This document shows, one piece after another, positions 1 to 8,127 of a DNA stretch of 64,000 nucleotides (positions are counted from its first letter, which is position 1; the number at the start of each line of letters is the position of its first letter). This stretch comes from DASQZK01 sp963809925 (lineage in GTDB: Bacteria; Bacteroidota; Bacteroidia; Bacteroidales; GCA-2748055), in NCBI GenBank assembly GCA_963809925.1, contig CAWELH010000004.1, positions 372,001 to 436,000 on the forward strand, read 5' to 3'. Under the pieces are notes generated by a model. That model was not told the DNA's origin. It searched no databases and saw only the letters and a program-made list of their open reading frames with translations. A program made the position numbers and the translations under genes.

Positions 1-282
1 ATTGAAAGTTGTTAGCCGGTCGAACCATTCTGATTGCTCTTCTGATAAAACCAGGTCCATTTTTGAGGCAAGTCTCAACAGATCATGCCCAAAATTAGCA
101 TGCTTCTTAAATTTCTTAACATAAATGGCTTTCAAGAGCTTTTCAATAACTAAATGTCCTAAAAATAAAGCCCAATTATAATCTGATGAACCAAACAGGT
201 TCAACATTGTCTGGTAATCATTATCTGAAGATTCTTCCCAGTGTTCAACAATTGCGCTAATATTGAGACTCTTGTCTTCCAT
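1..282 (-). CDS. HEPN-domain protein, partial (runs off left edge)
   Basis: I translated the minus strand by eye from ATG at 282; the frame is open to base 1, about 94 residues. The segment WALFLGHLVIEKLLKAIYVK followed by a histidine-containing helix fits HEPN-domain proteins (PF05168 type), which are small all-helical proteins often paired with nucleotidyltransferases in toxin-antitoxin modules. An in-frame ATG at 306 would add eight residues. I prefer 282 because a TATATTTG promoter element lies at 288-295. The C-terminus and any partner gene are outside the window. Confidence 0.6.
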   Translation of the reverse strand, partial: MEDKSLNISAIVEHWEESSDNDYQTMLNLFGSSDYNWALFLGHLVIEKLLKAIYVKKFKKHANFGHDLLRLASKMDLVLSEEQSEWFDRLTTFN

Positions 283-287
283 ATTCA

Positions 288-295
288 CAAATATA
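288..295 (-). promoter_or_regulatory. Bacteroidota -7 element TATATTTG upstream of the HEPN gene
   Basis: TATATTTG on the minus strand matches the TAnnTTTG consensus. It ends six bases before the ATG at 282, so the transcript would have almost no leader. No clear -33 TTTG was found. Confidence 0.35.
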
Positions 296-426
296 CTAAA
301 TTTCATGATTTTAATTTGGTCTATCTAAACTGAATTTGAAATGACCTGACTGAAAATCAACTCACTAAAAAATGGTTGATTTCAACTTCGGATCAGAGGA
401 AATGAGAATTTTCCATTTACAGCTTT

Positions 427-639
427 ATGACCAAACTGGACAATGAATTAGATGTTCCTTCTAATTACCTGATGGATGGTTCCATGGACGACCGGGCGTT
501 GGAAAGTATTTCCGATAAGGAACTGTTAAGCCAGTTCCAAAGGGTAGCTAAGATGGATAATAGAAGTAAAACGGTGGTGAAAGAACTGCTGGAAGCATTC
601 CTGCTTAAAACGGATTTGCAGCAAAAATTTGTGCAGTAA
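427..639 (+). pseudogene. C-terminal remnant of an XRE-family regulator
   Basis: The 70-residue frame aligns by eye with the tail of the XRE remnant at 2678-2998: both have a LDN/LDT...YL/FL segment, then ELLxQFxxVxxMD and a final helix. The helix-turn-helix half is missing. The frame can be traced back only to a TGA at 403-405. It is therefore probably a decayed regulator and not a functional small protein. It could still be expressed as a short peptide. Confidence 0.45.
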
Positions 640-689
640 TTATAGCTGAAAATTCGATTATAACAATAGGTTTATTGTGAAACGGAAAA

Positions 690-718
690 ATAAAAAAGCC
701 TCCCGATTTGGAGGGCTT
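690..718 (-). terminator. Rho-independent terminator for the minus-strand genes
   Basis: On the minus strand the arms AAGCCCTCC and GGAGGCTT enclose a short loop and are followed by TTTTTTATTTTT. It lies 20 bases past the stop of the small membrane protein gene at 739. Confidence 0.65.
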
Positions 719-738
719 AGAAAATCAGGCCATCTTTT

Positions 739-933
739 CTACGTAAAGAAAAATACAATGACTATTCCAATAACAACAATAGCAAATAAAACTCCTATCA
801 GATAATTTTCAAACTCATAAGATTTCCCCCAACTAGATTCAAAGTTCCCATTAATCTCATCTCTAAGAGATGTTCTACACCTTTTAAAAAACCATCGAAT
901 TGTAGCTCCAACTAATTCCGCAATCTGAATCAT
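739..933 (-). CDS. Small single-pass membrane protein, possible immunity protein
   Basis: A 64-residue protein with a basic N-terminal half (WFFKRCRTSLR) and one hydrophobic C-terminal segment, IGVLFAIVVIGIVIVFFF. It starts three bases after the stop of the RHS-tail gene and is followed by a terminator, the usual place for the immunity gene of a polymorphic toxin. I do not recognise the family, so the immunity role rests on position only. Confidence 0.45.
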   Translation of the reverse strand: MIQIAELVGATIRWFFKRCRTSLRDEINGNFESSWGKSYEFENYLIGVLFAIVVIGIVIVFFFT

Positions 934-936
934 GGT

Positions 937-1686
937 CTATCTATTTTTATCTTTCTCTAATTCATCGTCAACCGCTTTTGTAAGTCCTTCAGCTCTAATT
1001 GCAGCCTTACTGTCGTTTACTCCTTTTTGAATGACTTTATTAGTTTGGTAAAGGTCTCCTGCTCTTTCCTGCCATTTCGTTCCTTTTGGCAACCCTTCTG
1101 TTACCTTTGCTTCAGGAAATTTCTTGACAAAATCATTAAATCCTTTCAAACTCTTTTCTGTTGTTTTAACCACAGCCCCTGTCTTCGATAAACCAAATGA
1201 TAACAATCCAGGTCCGACATCAATGAGGGCCTCCATTTTTTCATTTGAATTTAATCCGTGACCTCCGATAGATTTTCCGGTAATTAATGATACTGGAGAA
1301 TTTACAAAATCATAAGCTATGCTTAAACCAATCTTTCCTGCTGTTTCGCCTAAACTATTAGAAGGTTTATCAATCCACATTTCGAATGAAGCAACTGGCC
1401 CAGTTTGGTATAGTCTATCCTGCTGCGGTTGTACAGTTTTGGGGTCCCGAGAAGGTAAGAATGTGGTAGACAAAGCTGTTGTATATCCAGCTGGGGTCTG
1501 ATTTCTATCCTGTAGAATTTTAGCTGGTATTCCCTGTAATCCCCATAAATCAATACAAGTCACAGGATTATTACTCGCATAATTGTAAGGCGAAAGATTT
1601 TCAAACTCATCCGCTTTTGGATCCAGGCTCGGGAACCGGCCGATTGCCGGATCGTAGAATCGGAATCCATAATCGTACCAGTGTTT
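937..1686 (-). pseudogene. RHS-repeat core tail with C-terminal toxin-like region (5' truncated)
   Basis: The frame begins with WYDYGFRFYDPAIGRF and SPYNYASNNPV, the standard end of the RHS-repeat-associated core, which marks where RHS shells end and variable toxin tips begin. About 200 residues follow, ending in DELEKDKNR. I do not recognise the toxin fold. The rest of the RHS shell, normally over 1,000 residues, is absent: homology stops near 1686, close to the HEPN gene. Without its shell and export signal it cannot be a working secreted toxin. A start is possible only at the GTG at 1563. Confidence 0.65.
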
Positions 1687-1724
1687 TGTATTTCAAAGGA
1701 CTTGTACTTAAACAGGAATTTCTG

Positions 1725-2117
1725 TTATTTGCATAATAATTCTTCTGCTCTGTTTACAAATTCTTGCACAGAGGGAAGAAAATCTTCAACATCCTCTTTG
1801 GTTATAGATATAAAATCGTCATAATCACTGGCATGTCTCTTATCAAACAGATCTGTAAAGACTTTCCCCAGTTCACTACTTAACTTTCCGGTCTTAACAA
1901 AATGCAAACCAAGCATTTGTCTTACGCCTGCGTGAGTGGTTGCTTTAATATCATTCTCCAGCAACAAAGCAGTAGCTGCATAATAACATGCATAATACAA
2001 CCGGTTTATTGCAGTATTCCATAGTTCATTTTCAACATGAATATTAATTTCCCGGAGTGTCTCTTTAGCTCTTTTAAGCCTGTAAATGACCAGTTCGTTT
2101 TTCTCAGAATTCCTCAT
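1725..2117 (-). CDS. HEPN-domain protein (UPF0332-like) of a HEPN/MNT pair
   Basis: A 130-residue helical protein with WNTAINRLYYACYYAATALL near residues 34-53 and DLFDKRHASDYDDF around residues 90-105, typical of the HEPN partner in HEPN/minimal-nucleotidyltransferase modules. In characterised pairs the HEPN protein is an RNase toxin that the nucleotidyltransferase neutralises by modifying it. The gene overlaps the preceding nucleotidyltransferase gene by four bases (ATGA), so the two are translationally coupled. It appears intact, unlike the genes on both sides. Confidence 0.75.
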   Translation of the reverse strand: MRNSEKNELVIYRLKRAKETLREINIHVENELWNTAINRLYYACYYAATALLLENDIKATTHAGVRQMLGLHFVKTGKLSSELGKVFTDLFDKRHASDYDDFISITKEDVEDFLPSVQEFVNRAEELLCK

Positions 2118-2431
2118 AGTTCTATCCCTTCTGAGAGAATGTTTTGATAGAATGGAGTAATTTTATGCCTTGTTTTCCATTCTTTAATGGGCAAAACAAT
2201 AGGACTTATAACCTGACCGGAATCAAATTCAATTTCATAAAGCGGATACTTAATCCTTTTTTCATCCTGTCGGCTAATACGTTCTTTATTGACAAGGATG
2301 AGAATATCCATATCAGATTCATCCACGTTATCGCCCCTGGCAAAGGATCCATATAAGATGATTTTTGCTCCCGGCTCTGTGGAACGAACAGCGTTTCTGA
2401 TCCTTATTAATATATCATCCTTTGAACTCAT
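2114..2431 (-). CDS. Minimal nucleotidyltransferase (MNT) antitoxin partner
   Basis: A 105-residue protein with GSFARG at residues 28-33 and the acidic pair D40/D42 (SDMD), the metal-binding signature of polymerase-beta-type minimal nucleotidyltransferases. It overlaps the downstream HEPN gene by four bases. The frame is open upstream to 2527, but I chose ATG 2431 because GSFARG then sits at the normal distance from the start. The extra 32 residues are cysteine-rich and unlike the family. A TATATTTG element at 2436-2443 also lies inside that extension. Confidence 0.75.
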   Translation of the reverse strand: MSSKDDILIRIRNAVRSTEPGAKIILYGSFARGDNVDESDMDILILVNKERISRQDEKRIKYPLYEIEFDSGQVISPIVLPIKEWKTRHKITPFYQNILSEGIEL

Positions 2432-2435
2432 ATTC

Positions 2436-2443
2436 CAAATATA
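2436..2443 (-). promoter_or_regulatory. Bacteroidota -7 element TATATTTG upstream of MNT
   Basis: TATATTTG on the minus strand ends four bases before the chosen ATG at 2431. This is nearly the same arrangement as at 288-295 and implies a leaderless or near-leaderless transcript. Confidence 0.35.
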
Positions 2444-2677
2444 CAAATTTTTCAATTCCTGCCGGTAACAAAACAATCCGAAGACTGTCAGACATGATAT
2501 ACAATAACATCCAACTGAGGTATTCAATGATATTATTGATTACATGGTAAACCACTTAATAGTTCAGCTTATGGTATACCTTGATAAGTTTAACCTGGTT
2601 TTCATGTTTTTGGATATATCCATAACATATCCATATTTATCCACAACGATCAAAGTCCGATCAAAACAGTTGCTGGA

Positions 2678-2998
2678 CTCCGGAAAAAGAAAGGATTCTC
2701 ACAATCGGATCTGGCTAGAATCGTGGGGATTTCCTATGCACAGATAGGACGTTATGAGACCAAAGGCGCTTAGCCTCCTGCAGAAGTACTCAAAAAATTA
2801 GCCGATGCCCTGGATACTACCGTCGATTTCCTGATCAACGGCAATACAGACGAAAAAGCAGCTTCTACACTCAAAGATGCAGAGCTGCTTCAACAATTTC
2901 GTGCCGTGGAACAAATGGACGAGGAAGATAAGAATACAGTAAAAAAGCTAATCGATGCGATTATTACTAAGAGGAAGATTCAGCAGTTGGCACTTTAA
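2678..2998 (+). pseudogene. XRE-family regulator with internal stop
   Basis: From CTC at 2678 the frame reads LRKKKGFSQSDLARIVGISY, a classic XRE helix-turn-helix, then IGRYETKGA, a TAG stop near 2770, and PPAEVLKKLADALDTTVDFL followed by a C-terminal helix up to TAA at 2996-2998. The upstream bases continue only in a different frame, so there is at least one frameshift and one nonsense mutation. The protein would have been about 110 residues, a typical DNA-binding repressor of a mobile element or toxin module. Confidence 0.7.
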
Positions 2999-3004
2999 AA
3001 AGTC

Positions 3005-3283
3005 TTATTTAGAACTTATTACCTTCCAATGCGAAACTGAGTTATCCCTGATTGCTATAGAACCATTTGGCATATCTGAAATTTCGAGAATAGTATTATC
3101 AATTTCAATAATTTCACCAAGCCCTAAAAGCCTTATATCTTCATCAGAGACATTATCTTCTGGACCCTGAAATTGCCAACTGCCATCATCATCATGTGAA
3201 ACATATACAATTGGAGATAATTTATCAGCTATAAACTTTGTCGTAAATACTGCAGTTTTAAGGGATTCTTTAAATTTTTTCAT
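3005..3283 (-). CDS. Immunity-like protein (DUF2185/Imm33-like)
   Basis: A 92-residue protein with TAVFTTKFI, SPIVYVSHDDDGSWQFQG and LGEIIEIDNTI. This order of segments resembles DUF2185/Imm33-type immunity proteins, recognised from memory of the family and not by a search. It starts three bases after the preceding frame, which ends in a toxin-tail-like sequence. That copies the toxin-immunity layout of 739-1686. It is probably an orphan antidote, because no complete toxin remains. Confidence 0.5.
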   Translation of the reverse strand: MKKFKESLKTAVFTTKFIADKLSPIVYVSHDDDGSWQFQGPEDNVSDEDIRLLGLGEIIEIDNTILEISDMPNGSIAIRDNSVSHWKVISSK

Positions 3284-3286
3284 AAG

Positions 3287-3685
3287 TTATCTATTGCCTT
3301 TTTTCAATTTTTCCTCTTTCGATAAAACCTGAGCATTAGAATTATCATTAGTGCCTCCTTTAGATTTTCTGAATTGGGTTCCTTGTACAGAATTTACTCT
3401 ATAACCTACTGATATTATGGCATCCAGATTATAATGCCTGATATTCCGTTTGACCTTTCTTTTACCTTCTTTCTGAACTACCGAGTATTCCCCGGTAGTT
3501 GACTTTTCCTCCAGTTCCCCTGAATGGAATATATTTTTCAGATGAAGTCCGATGGTATCTGAATCTTTCTCAAACAAATCAGCCATTTGCTTTTGTGAAA
3601 GCCAAATAGTGTCGCCTTCAAGTCTAACCTGAATTTCAGAAGATTCTTCAGCTGATTGATATATGACAATTTCAGATTCCGGCAT
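3287..3685 (-). pseudogene. RhuM-family N-terminal fragment joined to a foreign tail
   Basis: Residues 1-108 match the start of RhuM-type proteins: IWLSQKQMADLFEKD, then HLKNIFHSGELEE, then YNLDAIISVGYRVNSVQGTQF. The family is normally about 330 residues, but here it stops just after TQFR and continues with KSKGGTNDNSNAQ and a lysine-rich end. The tail is unlike RhuM and directly precedes an immunity-like gene. My reading is a recombination joint between a RhuM gene and the last residues of an RHS-type toxin. Confidence 0.6.
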
Positions 3686-3736
3686 CGTTCAAATTCTGTC
3701 AGGAAATTACTTATTTTCTTACTAACTACTCAAAAA

Positions 3737-4219
3737 TTAAAAACGGCCATTTCCATCCTTATCAACGTATTTAAATGGGTTGTTTGCAGCATAGCAATAA
3801 GGCGACTGCCATAGATATTTTTCAGCGTGGGGGTCAACAGTAATAAAATGAACGCCTGAAGGGTCGTACATCCTGGCCCCGTAGTCACACCAATCCAACC
3901 CAATACCTCCAATTACATTGTCCTGCAACTTTTTGCCATAAATACCATATTTTATTTCTCCTCCTTGCCTGCTGGTAAATTCAAGGCCAAAAGGATAATA
4001 ATCATGCATTTGCAGAATCTCTCCCAGATCGTTAAATAAAACCCTGGTATTGCCCAGATGATCCTTGGGAAAATAGCGAAACTCAGGACTCGAACTTTGC
4101 ATCGATATGGTACCTTCTTCAAACAAAATGTAATCCAGATTTAGGCTTGTAGCTTCAGTATATACAAAGTTAGCATTATAAATTGTTTTGCTCTGGAGAT
4201 TTCTTGTGAATAGACACAT
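3737..4219 (-). pseudogene. RHS-repeat-associated core fragment
   Basis: A 160-residue frame with FRYFPKDHLGNTRVLF, YYPFGLEF, DWCDYGARMYDPSGVHF and SPYCYAANNPFKYVDKDGNG, the conserved core that closes the shell of RHS/YD-repeat proteins. The repeats upstream and the toxin tip downstream are both missing; the protein ends two residues after the DKDG motif. It is a second, separate RHS remnant 2 kb from the first. It may once have been continuous with the tail sequence now attached to the RhuM fragment. Confidence 0.7.
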
Positions 4220-4295
4220 TTTTTAAGAATCAGGGCATGACCCTGACGTTTCGTAATCGCCATTGCGCAAGGCTTTGGCGGGTGAGTGCAAGGGA

Positions 4296-4583
4296 TTAAT
4301 TGTGATTACCATTTTCCTTATCGATCCTCTCTCTGATAGACTCGGCAATGAAGCTATTTAAAGACATTTTATCTTCCAAGGCCAGTAATGCAGCTTTTCG
4401 ATGAAGCTTTGAGGATACCCCTACATTAAAACTCCCCCTAAACGGGTTTTCCGGTTTTACTCCCGAATTTTTGCAATCAGCCAGATAAATGTCAATGGCC
4501 TCTCTAAAATCACTTTCGAGCTCTTTTCCAGTTTTTCCTTCGTAAGATATGAGCCCATTTATACCCTGTACCCGATTTGTCAT
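4296..4583 (-). pseudogene. HicB-family antitoxin, N-terminus missing
   Basis: A 95-residue frame with VQGINGLISYEGKTGKELE, FREAIDIYLADCKNSG and the ribbon-helix-helix tail LALEDKMSLNSFIAESIRER. These are the middle and C-terminal parts of HicB antitoxins, which have a partial RNase H-like fold plus a DNA-binding domain. The first 20 or so residues of the family are absent and no HicA toxin gene lies beside it. It is an orphan, probably non-functional, although the DNA-binding end is complete. Confidence 0.6.
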
Positions 4584-5066
4584 CAGACCAGACTTGACAG
4601 GTTTTCAAAACCTGTCAGGTCTAACGCTTCTCCCGGTTGCCTGATCAAAAAAGTAACCACCCTTCGACTAACGCTAAGCAGGGTCCTCAGGGAACCCTTC
4701 GGCAAGCTCTGGGACCGGTGATAGACACCTGATGATTAAGAGCTCCCTTCGGCAAGTAATTCTGCTGCGCTCAGCAGGGCCCTCTGGGACCAAAGAAAAA
4801 TTATCACGGCCTTTACCCACAAGTCCGCCTACGGCGGATCGCGGAATTTTGCCGGTCAGCGCGCCGTACTAACCGGGCTCTTTTGTGTACCACTGATTTT
4901 CTATTTTTACCGGACACTAATGAGTTTTTATTTACCATCCATCTATCGTTTTTTTAAAATATTTCAGTCTGAGATGCTCAATTGTGTTTGTAAAAATTTA
5001 CGAGAAAGTCACTGTGAAATCATAATTTATTTTAACTTTATTATACCACCAAATTCTAAAAGAATT
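4584..5066. other. Intergenic region with degenerate repeats
   Basis: No gene is seen. Two imperfect copies of a CTTCGGCAAG...GGGACC segment lie near 4695-4790. A CCGCCTACGGCGG palindrome lies near 4826-4838. Both resemble dispersed intergenic repeats. The frame open from 4920 is probably leader and not protein. Confidence 0.4.
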
Positions 5067-5798
5067 ATGAAAAGAACAATTTTGGTTCTAACCCTGTCAA
5101 TTTGTATCATTTCAAGTGGGTTTTCTCAGCAAGATGATTCTTTGTTTAAAGACAAACACGGCAAAATCGTACTGCCGCAAAAAGGAGATATGGCACTGGG
5201 GTTGTGTATCAATCCCATATTCAATTATGTGGGCAATTTATTTAATGGGAGTGGCAATAATCAACTGGCCTTAAAACTGCTGAATGATGATCAGTTGTTT
5301 TTTAAATATTTTCTTGCTCCGGACAGGGCTATCCGGACCAGGGTAGGCATCTCGATATACGATCAGCAATACGAGGATAACACTATTGGTGCTATCGTTA
5401 AAGAATCACATATTGAATTAAGCGCTGTTTTGGGATATGAAAAAAGAAAAGGCCGGGAAAGACTGCAGATTTTCTACGGAGGGGAAGCCGGTTTTGATTT
5501 TTCCACCGTAAATTACAAATACGATTACCTTTCTAGCTCTTACGACTTAAGAATTACAGAAGCCAGATATAACGATGGCTCCGGTTTTATGCTGAGAGGA
5601 TTTGGCGGTGTTGAATATTTTGTGCTTCCAAAGGTATCCTTTGGAAGTGAGGTGGGGATAAGCGTCAGTCAAAATCTTAACAAGAAAATTCAGCGGAAAT
5701 CTGGAGATCGGCCTTTCAGTAATTTCGAGAATAATTCTATTGAATTAAATACGGATATTCTAAACGGTCAGATCTATTTGCTGTTTCATTTCGAATAA
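5067..5798 (+). CDS. Secreted outer-membrane beta-barrel-like protein
   Basis: A 243-residue protein beginning MKRTILVLTLSICIISSGFS, a clear signal peptide with cleavage before QQDD. The mature part has alternating polar and hydrophobic strands (RIRTRVGISIYDQQY, HIELSAVLGYEKRK, FMLRGFGGVEYF, GQIYLLFHF) and ends in phenylalanine, as outer-membrane barrels do. The frame stays open 49 codons upstream, but that part lacks a leader, so I start at ATG 5067. Function unknown; it may be a small porin-like or structural barrel. It stands alone. Confidence 0.6.
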   Translation: MKRTILVLTLSICIISSGFSQQDDSLFKDKHGKIVLPQKGDMALGLCINPIFNYVGNLFNGSGNNQLALKLLNDDQLFFKYFLAPDRAIRTRVGISIYDQQYEDNTIGAIVKESHIELSAVLGYEKRKGRERLQIFYGGEAGFDFSTVNYKYDYLSSSYDLRITEARYNDGSGFMLRGFGGVEYFVLPKVSFGSEVGISVSQNLNKKIQRKSGDRPFSNFENNSIELNTDILNGQIYLLFHFE

Positions 5799-5847
5799 GG
5801 CGAAAAAAATTGTTCACGGGATTAATATAGCTCTGCCGTTAGCTTTA

Positions 5848-5879
5848 TTGAAGTGTTTGCACCGAGTTTTGTATATTTG
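5848..5879 (+). promoter_or_regulatory. Putative promoter for the 5960 gene
   Basis: TTG at 5848-5850 is separated by 21 bases from TATATTTG at 5872-5879, matching the Bacteroidota -33/-7 layout, about 80 bases before the 5960 start. Confidence 0.4.
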
Positions 5880-5959
5880 ATTATATGAGTATTGATTATT
5901 TATTTTCCATTGGCAGGCATCAAAAGATCAAGGATTCGAATTAAAACCCTTCCCATGTC

Positions 5960-6340
5960 ATGAAAAAATCCCTGGTGCTACAACCGGCCCTATGCGTAGG
6001 AATCGCTTTACTGTTGAATGCTTGTATCGGCCATACTTATATCAATACGGCCCCGAACATCCAGACTTTCGACAGTTCTTATTTTAAAATCAGCGGTTAT
6101 GCCGGGGTAAATCATGCCGAAGTTCAGGCGACGGTTCCTCTATCTGACCGGATAGGACTGCAGGCAAACGGATTTATCAGTAACTGTGGAAGGTTTGGCG
6201 AGCTTGCCGCCGGATTCAGGATCTCACCAGCGGATAGCAGAAATCAGCTCTACCTTTATTCGGGTTTTGGAATGGCAGACATTAATAATTTCTCTGAAAT
6301 CAAGATGGAAGAACGGTTTTTCCTGAATGACTTAAAATGA
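5960..6340 (+). CDS. Lipoprotein-type beta-barrel fragment
   Basis: A 126-residue protein with a signal ending LLLNAC, a lipobox with cysteine near residue 22, followed by barrel-like strands (YFKISGYAGVNHAEVQATVP, RIGLQANGFIS, LYLYSGFG). Similar outer-membrane proteins of Bacteroidota are about 200-250 residues. This one ends abruptly in MEERFFLNDLK, so the C-terminal half is probably lost. Its stop overlaps the ATG of the next gene (ATGA at 6337-6340), which would couple their translation. Confidence 0.45.
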   Translation: MKKSLVLQPALCVGIALLLNACIGHTYINTAPNIQTFDSSYFKISGYAGVNHAEVQATVPLSDRIGLQANGFISNCGRFGELAAGFRISPADSRNQLYLYSGFGMADINNFSEIKMEERFFLNDLK

Positions 6341-7356
6341 CTGTCATGAAGTCTCTTATTCTTTTGGTGATCATTTTGTCCTCAGGGATCGGTCCGGGGT
6401 GCACACAACAGCCATCCTTTCAAAACAGGGCCGGGGAGCTCGGTTTGGAATACGTGGCCGATATTCCGTTGTCCGGGGGCAATACCCGTTTCGACTACCA
6501 AAGCATCGATGAAAGGAAACGCAGGCTGTATATCGCCCACCTTGGAGCCGACATGGTGACAGTGGTTGATATCGATGCCCGGCAAGTCGTTAAAAACATC
6601 ACGGACATTCCACGGCCTCATGGAATTCTCGCCGTACCTCAGCTCAACAGGGTTTACATTTCAGCCACAGGTGATGATGAGATATATGTCATCGATGACC
6701 AGTCGCTGAAGGTGGTTTCAAAAATTCCTGCCGGTCGCTATCCCGATGGTATCGCCTTCGATCCGGATACGAAAAGACTCTTTGTATCTGATGAATACGG
6801 GAAAACGGTGGCCGTGGTGGATGCCACTGGTGAACACCTGCTGTCGAAGATCGAAATCGGCGGAGAGGTTGGCAACACGCATTACGATCCGGTTACCCGC
6901 CTGATCTATTCGGCCGACCAGACAAATAATGACCTTGTGGCTATCGACCCGCAAACGTTGACCATCACCGACCGTTATCATCTGCCCGGATGCAAAGGAG
7001 CCCATGGCTTTTACATCGTTACGGAATTTGATTACGCCTTTGTTACGGGGGAAGATAACGGCGCATACGCTGTTCTCGATTTGAGCAGGAAGGAGATCAT
7101 TGCGAGCGGAGAAGCAGGCAAAGGACCCGACGTGCTTGCATACGATGAGGAGTCACGCAGGCTGTACGTATCTTCCGAGAGCGGAACCGTCTCCGTCTTC
7201 CATATTGAAAAAGGAAAAATCGAAAAAGTCGCAGAAACATTTTTCTCCCGCGATGCCCATACAGTAAGTGTTGATCAGATGAGTCATCAGGTATTTTTTC
7301 CTTTGCCGGATATCGGCGGCCATCCGGTTTTGCGGGTTATGAAAGCCGGGAAGTAA
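6337..7356 (+). CDS. YncE-like beta-propeller protein, exported
   Basis: A 339-residue protein with an N-terminal signal (MKSLILLVIILSSGIG, cysteine at residue 22) and six or seven blades of the YncE/NHL type, each with a pattern like RLYIAHLGADMVTVVDID, RVYISATGDDEIYVIDD or RLFVSDEYGKTVAVVDA. Such propellers are periplasmic or surface binding proteins with no fixed reaction. An in-frame ATG at 6346 gives the better signal peptide; the ATG at 6337 gives a four-base overlap with the upstream gene. Codon use is more GC-rich than the surrounding accessory genes. Confidence 0.75.
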   Translation: MTVMKSLILLVIILSSGIGPGCTQQPSFQNRAGELGLEYVADIPLSGGNTRFDYQSIDERKRRLYIAHLGADMVTVVDIDARQVVKNITDIPRPHGILAVPQLNRVYISATGDDEIYVIDDQSLKVVSKIPAGRYPDGIAFDPDTKRLFVSDEYGKTVAVVDATGEHLLSKIEIGGEVGNTHYDPVTRLIYSADQTNNDLVAIDPQTLTITDRYHLPGCKGAHGFYIVTEFDYAFVTGEDNGAYAVLDLSRKEIIASGEAGKGPDVLAYDEESRRLYVSSESGTVSVFHIEKGKIEKVAETFFSRDAHTVSVDQMSHQVFFPLPDIGGHPVLRVMKAGK

Positions 7357-7452
7357 GGAAGCGGCGGGAATAAATAATACGTCTGAAATTGCGCTGCCCT
7401 GAGAGGGTGGGGGGGAGCTTTCAATTCCGGGATTAACGTTTAATTATAAAGG

Positions 7453-8034
7453 ATGATGAGAAAATTAATCATGTGGAATATGGTCACCCTTGACGGATAT
7501 TTTGAAGGTGAGAAAAATTGGGACCTGAGCTTTCACGAGCTTGTCTGGGGTAAAGAGCTTGAGGATTTCAGCATTGAACAACTGAAATCAGCCGGCATGC
7601 TCATCTTTGGCGGGGCCACCTATAAAGGTATGGCCGATTACTGGATCAAGGCGGAAGGAGATAAAGAGGAAGGAGAGATAGCGGAATACATGAACAAACT
7701 TCCCAAAGCGGTCTGTTCACGAAAGCTTCAAACGGCAGACTGGAACAATACAACGATCATCAGAGATGCTTCGGCCGGAATTCCCGAACTGAAGCAACAG
7801 GGTAAGGGGAACATGTTTGTGTTCGGCAGCGGGATCCTCTCTGAATCTTTGATGAAAGCAGATCTGATTGACGAATATCGCTTGTGTCTTGTACCGGTAA
7901 TACTGGGAAAAGGGAGACTTTTGTTCCACCGGGGAATCCCTCATAGAAAACTCAGACTGCTTGAAACACGTCCCCTTGCTACAGGCGGTATCGTTCTAAC
8001 GTATGTACCGGAGGGGAAAGCGCAGGTAATGTGA
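7453..8034 (+). CDS. Dihydrofolate reductase-family protein (RibD C-terminal-like)
   Basis: A 193-residue cytosolic protein. KLIMWNMVTLDGYFEGE at the N-terminus, MLIFGGATYKGMADYW, NMFVFGSGILSESLMKADLIDEYRL and LVPVILGKGRLLF near the C-terminus are the conserved blocks of the DHFR-like/RibD C-terminal family, NADPH-dependent reductases. The physiological substrate of this branch is generally unknown. It stands alone between the propeller gene and the XRE/ImmA gene. The second ATG at 7456 is an equal start candidate. Confidence 0.75.
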   Translation: MMRKLIMWNMVTLDGYFEGEKNWDLSFHELVWGKELEDFSIEQLKSAGMLIFGGATYKGMADYWIKAEGDKEEGEIAEYMNKLPKAVCSRKLQTADWNNTTIIRDASAGIPELKQQGKGNMFVFGSGILSESLMKADLIDEYRLCLVPVILGKGRLLFHRGIPHRKLRLLETRPLATGGIVLTYVPEGKAQVM

Positions 8035-8071
8035 AAAGGTGCTGGATTCACTAAAATATTATACGAATAAT

Positions 8072-8117
8072 AAGGTTGACAAATGGTATAATATTTGTAA
8101 GTTTGTCAACAAACCTT
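8072..8117 (+). promoter_or_regulatory. Promoter with inverted-repeat operator of the XRE/ImmA gene
   Basis: TTGACAAA at 8076-8083 and its exact complement TTTGTCAA at 8102-8109 flank an AT-rich core, GGTATAATATTTG, which is close to TAnnTTTG. A palindrome across the promoter immediately before an XRE gene suggests autorepression. Confidence 0.5.
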
Positions 8118-8127
8118 ACACACAATT

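Noticed and set aside
4920..5066. N-terminal extension of the 5067 gene
   Set aside because: It would put 49 non-leader residues before a perfect signal peptide.
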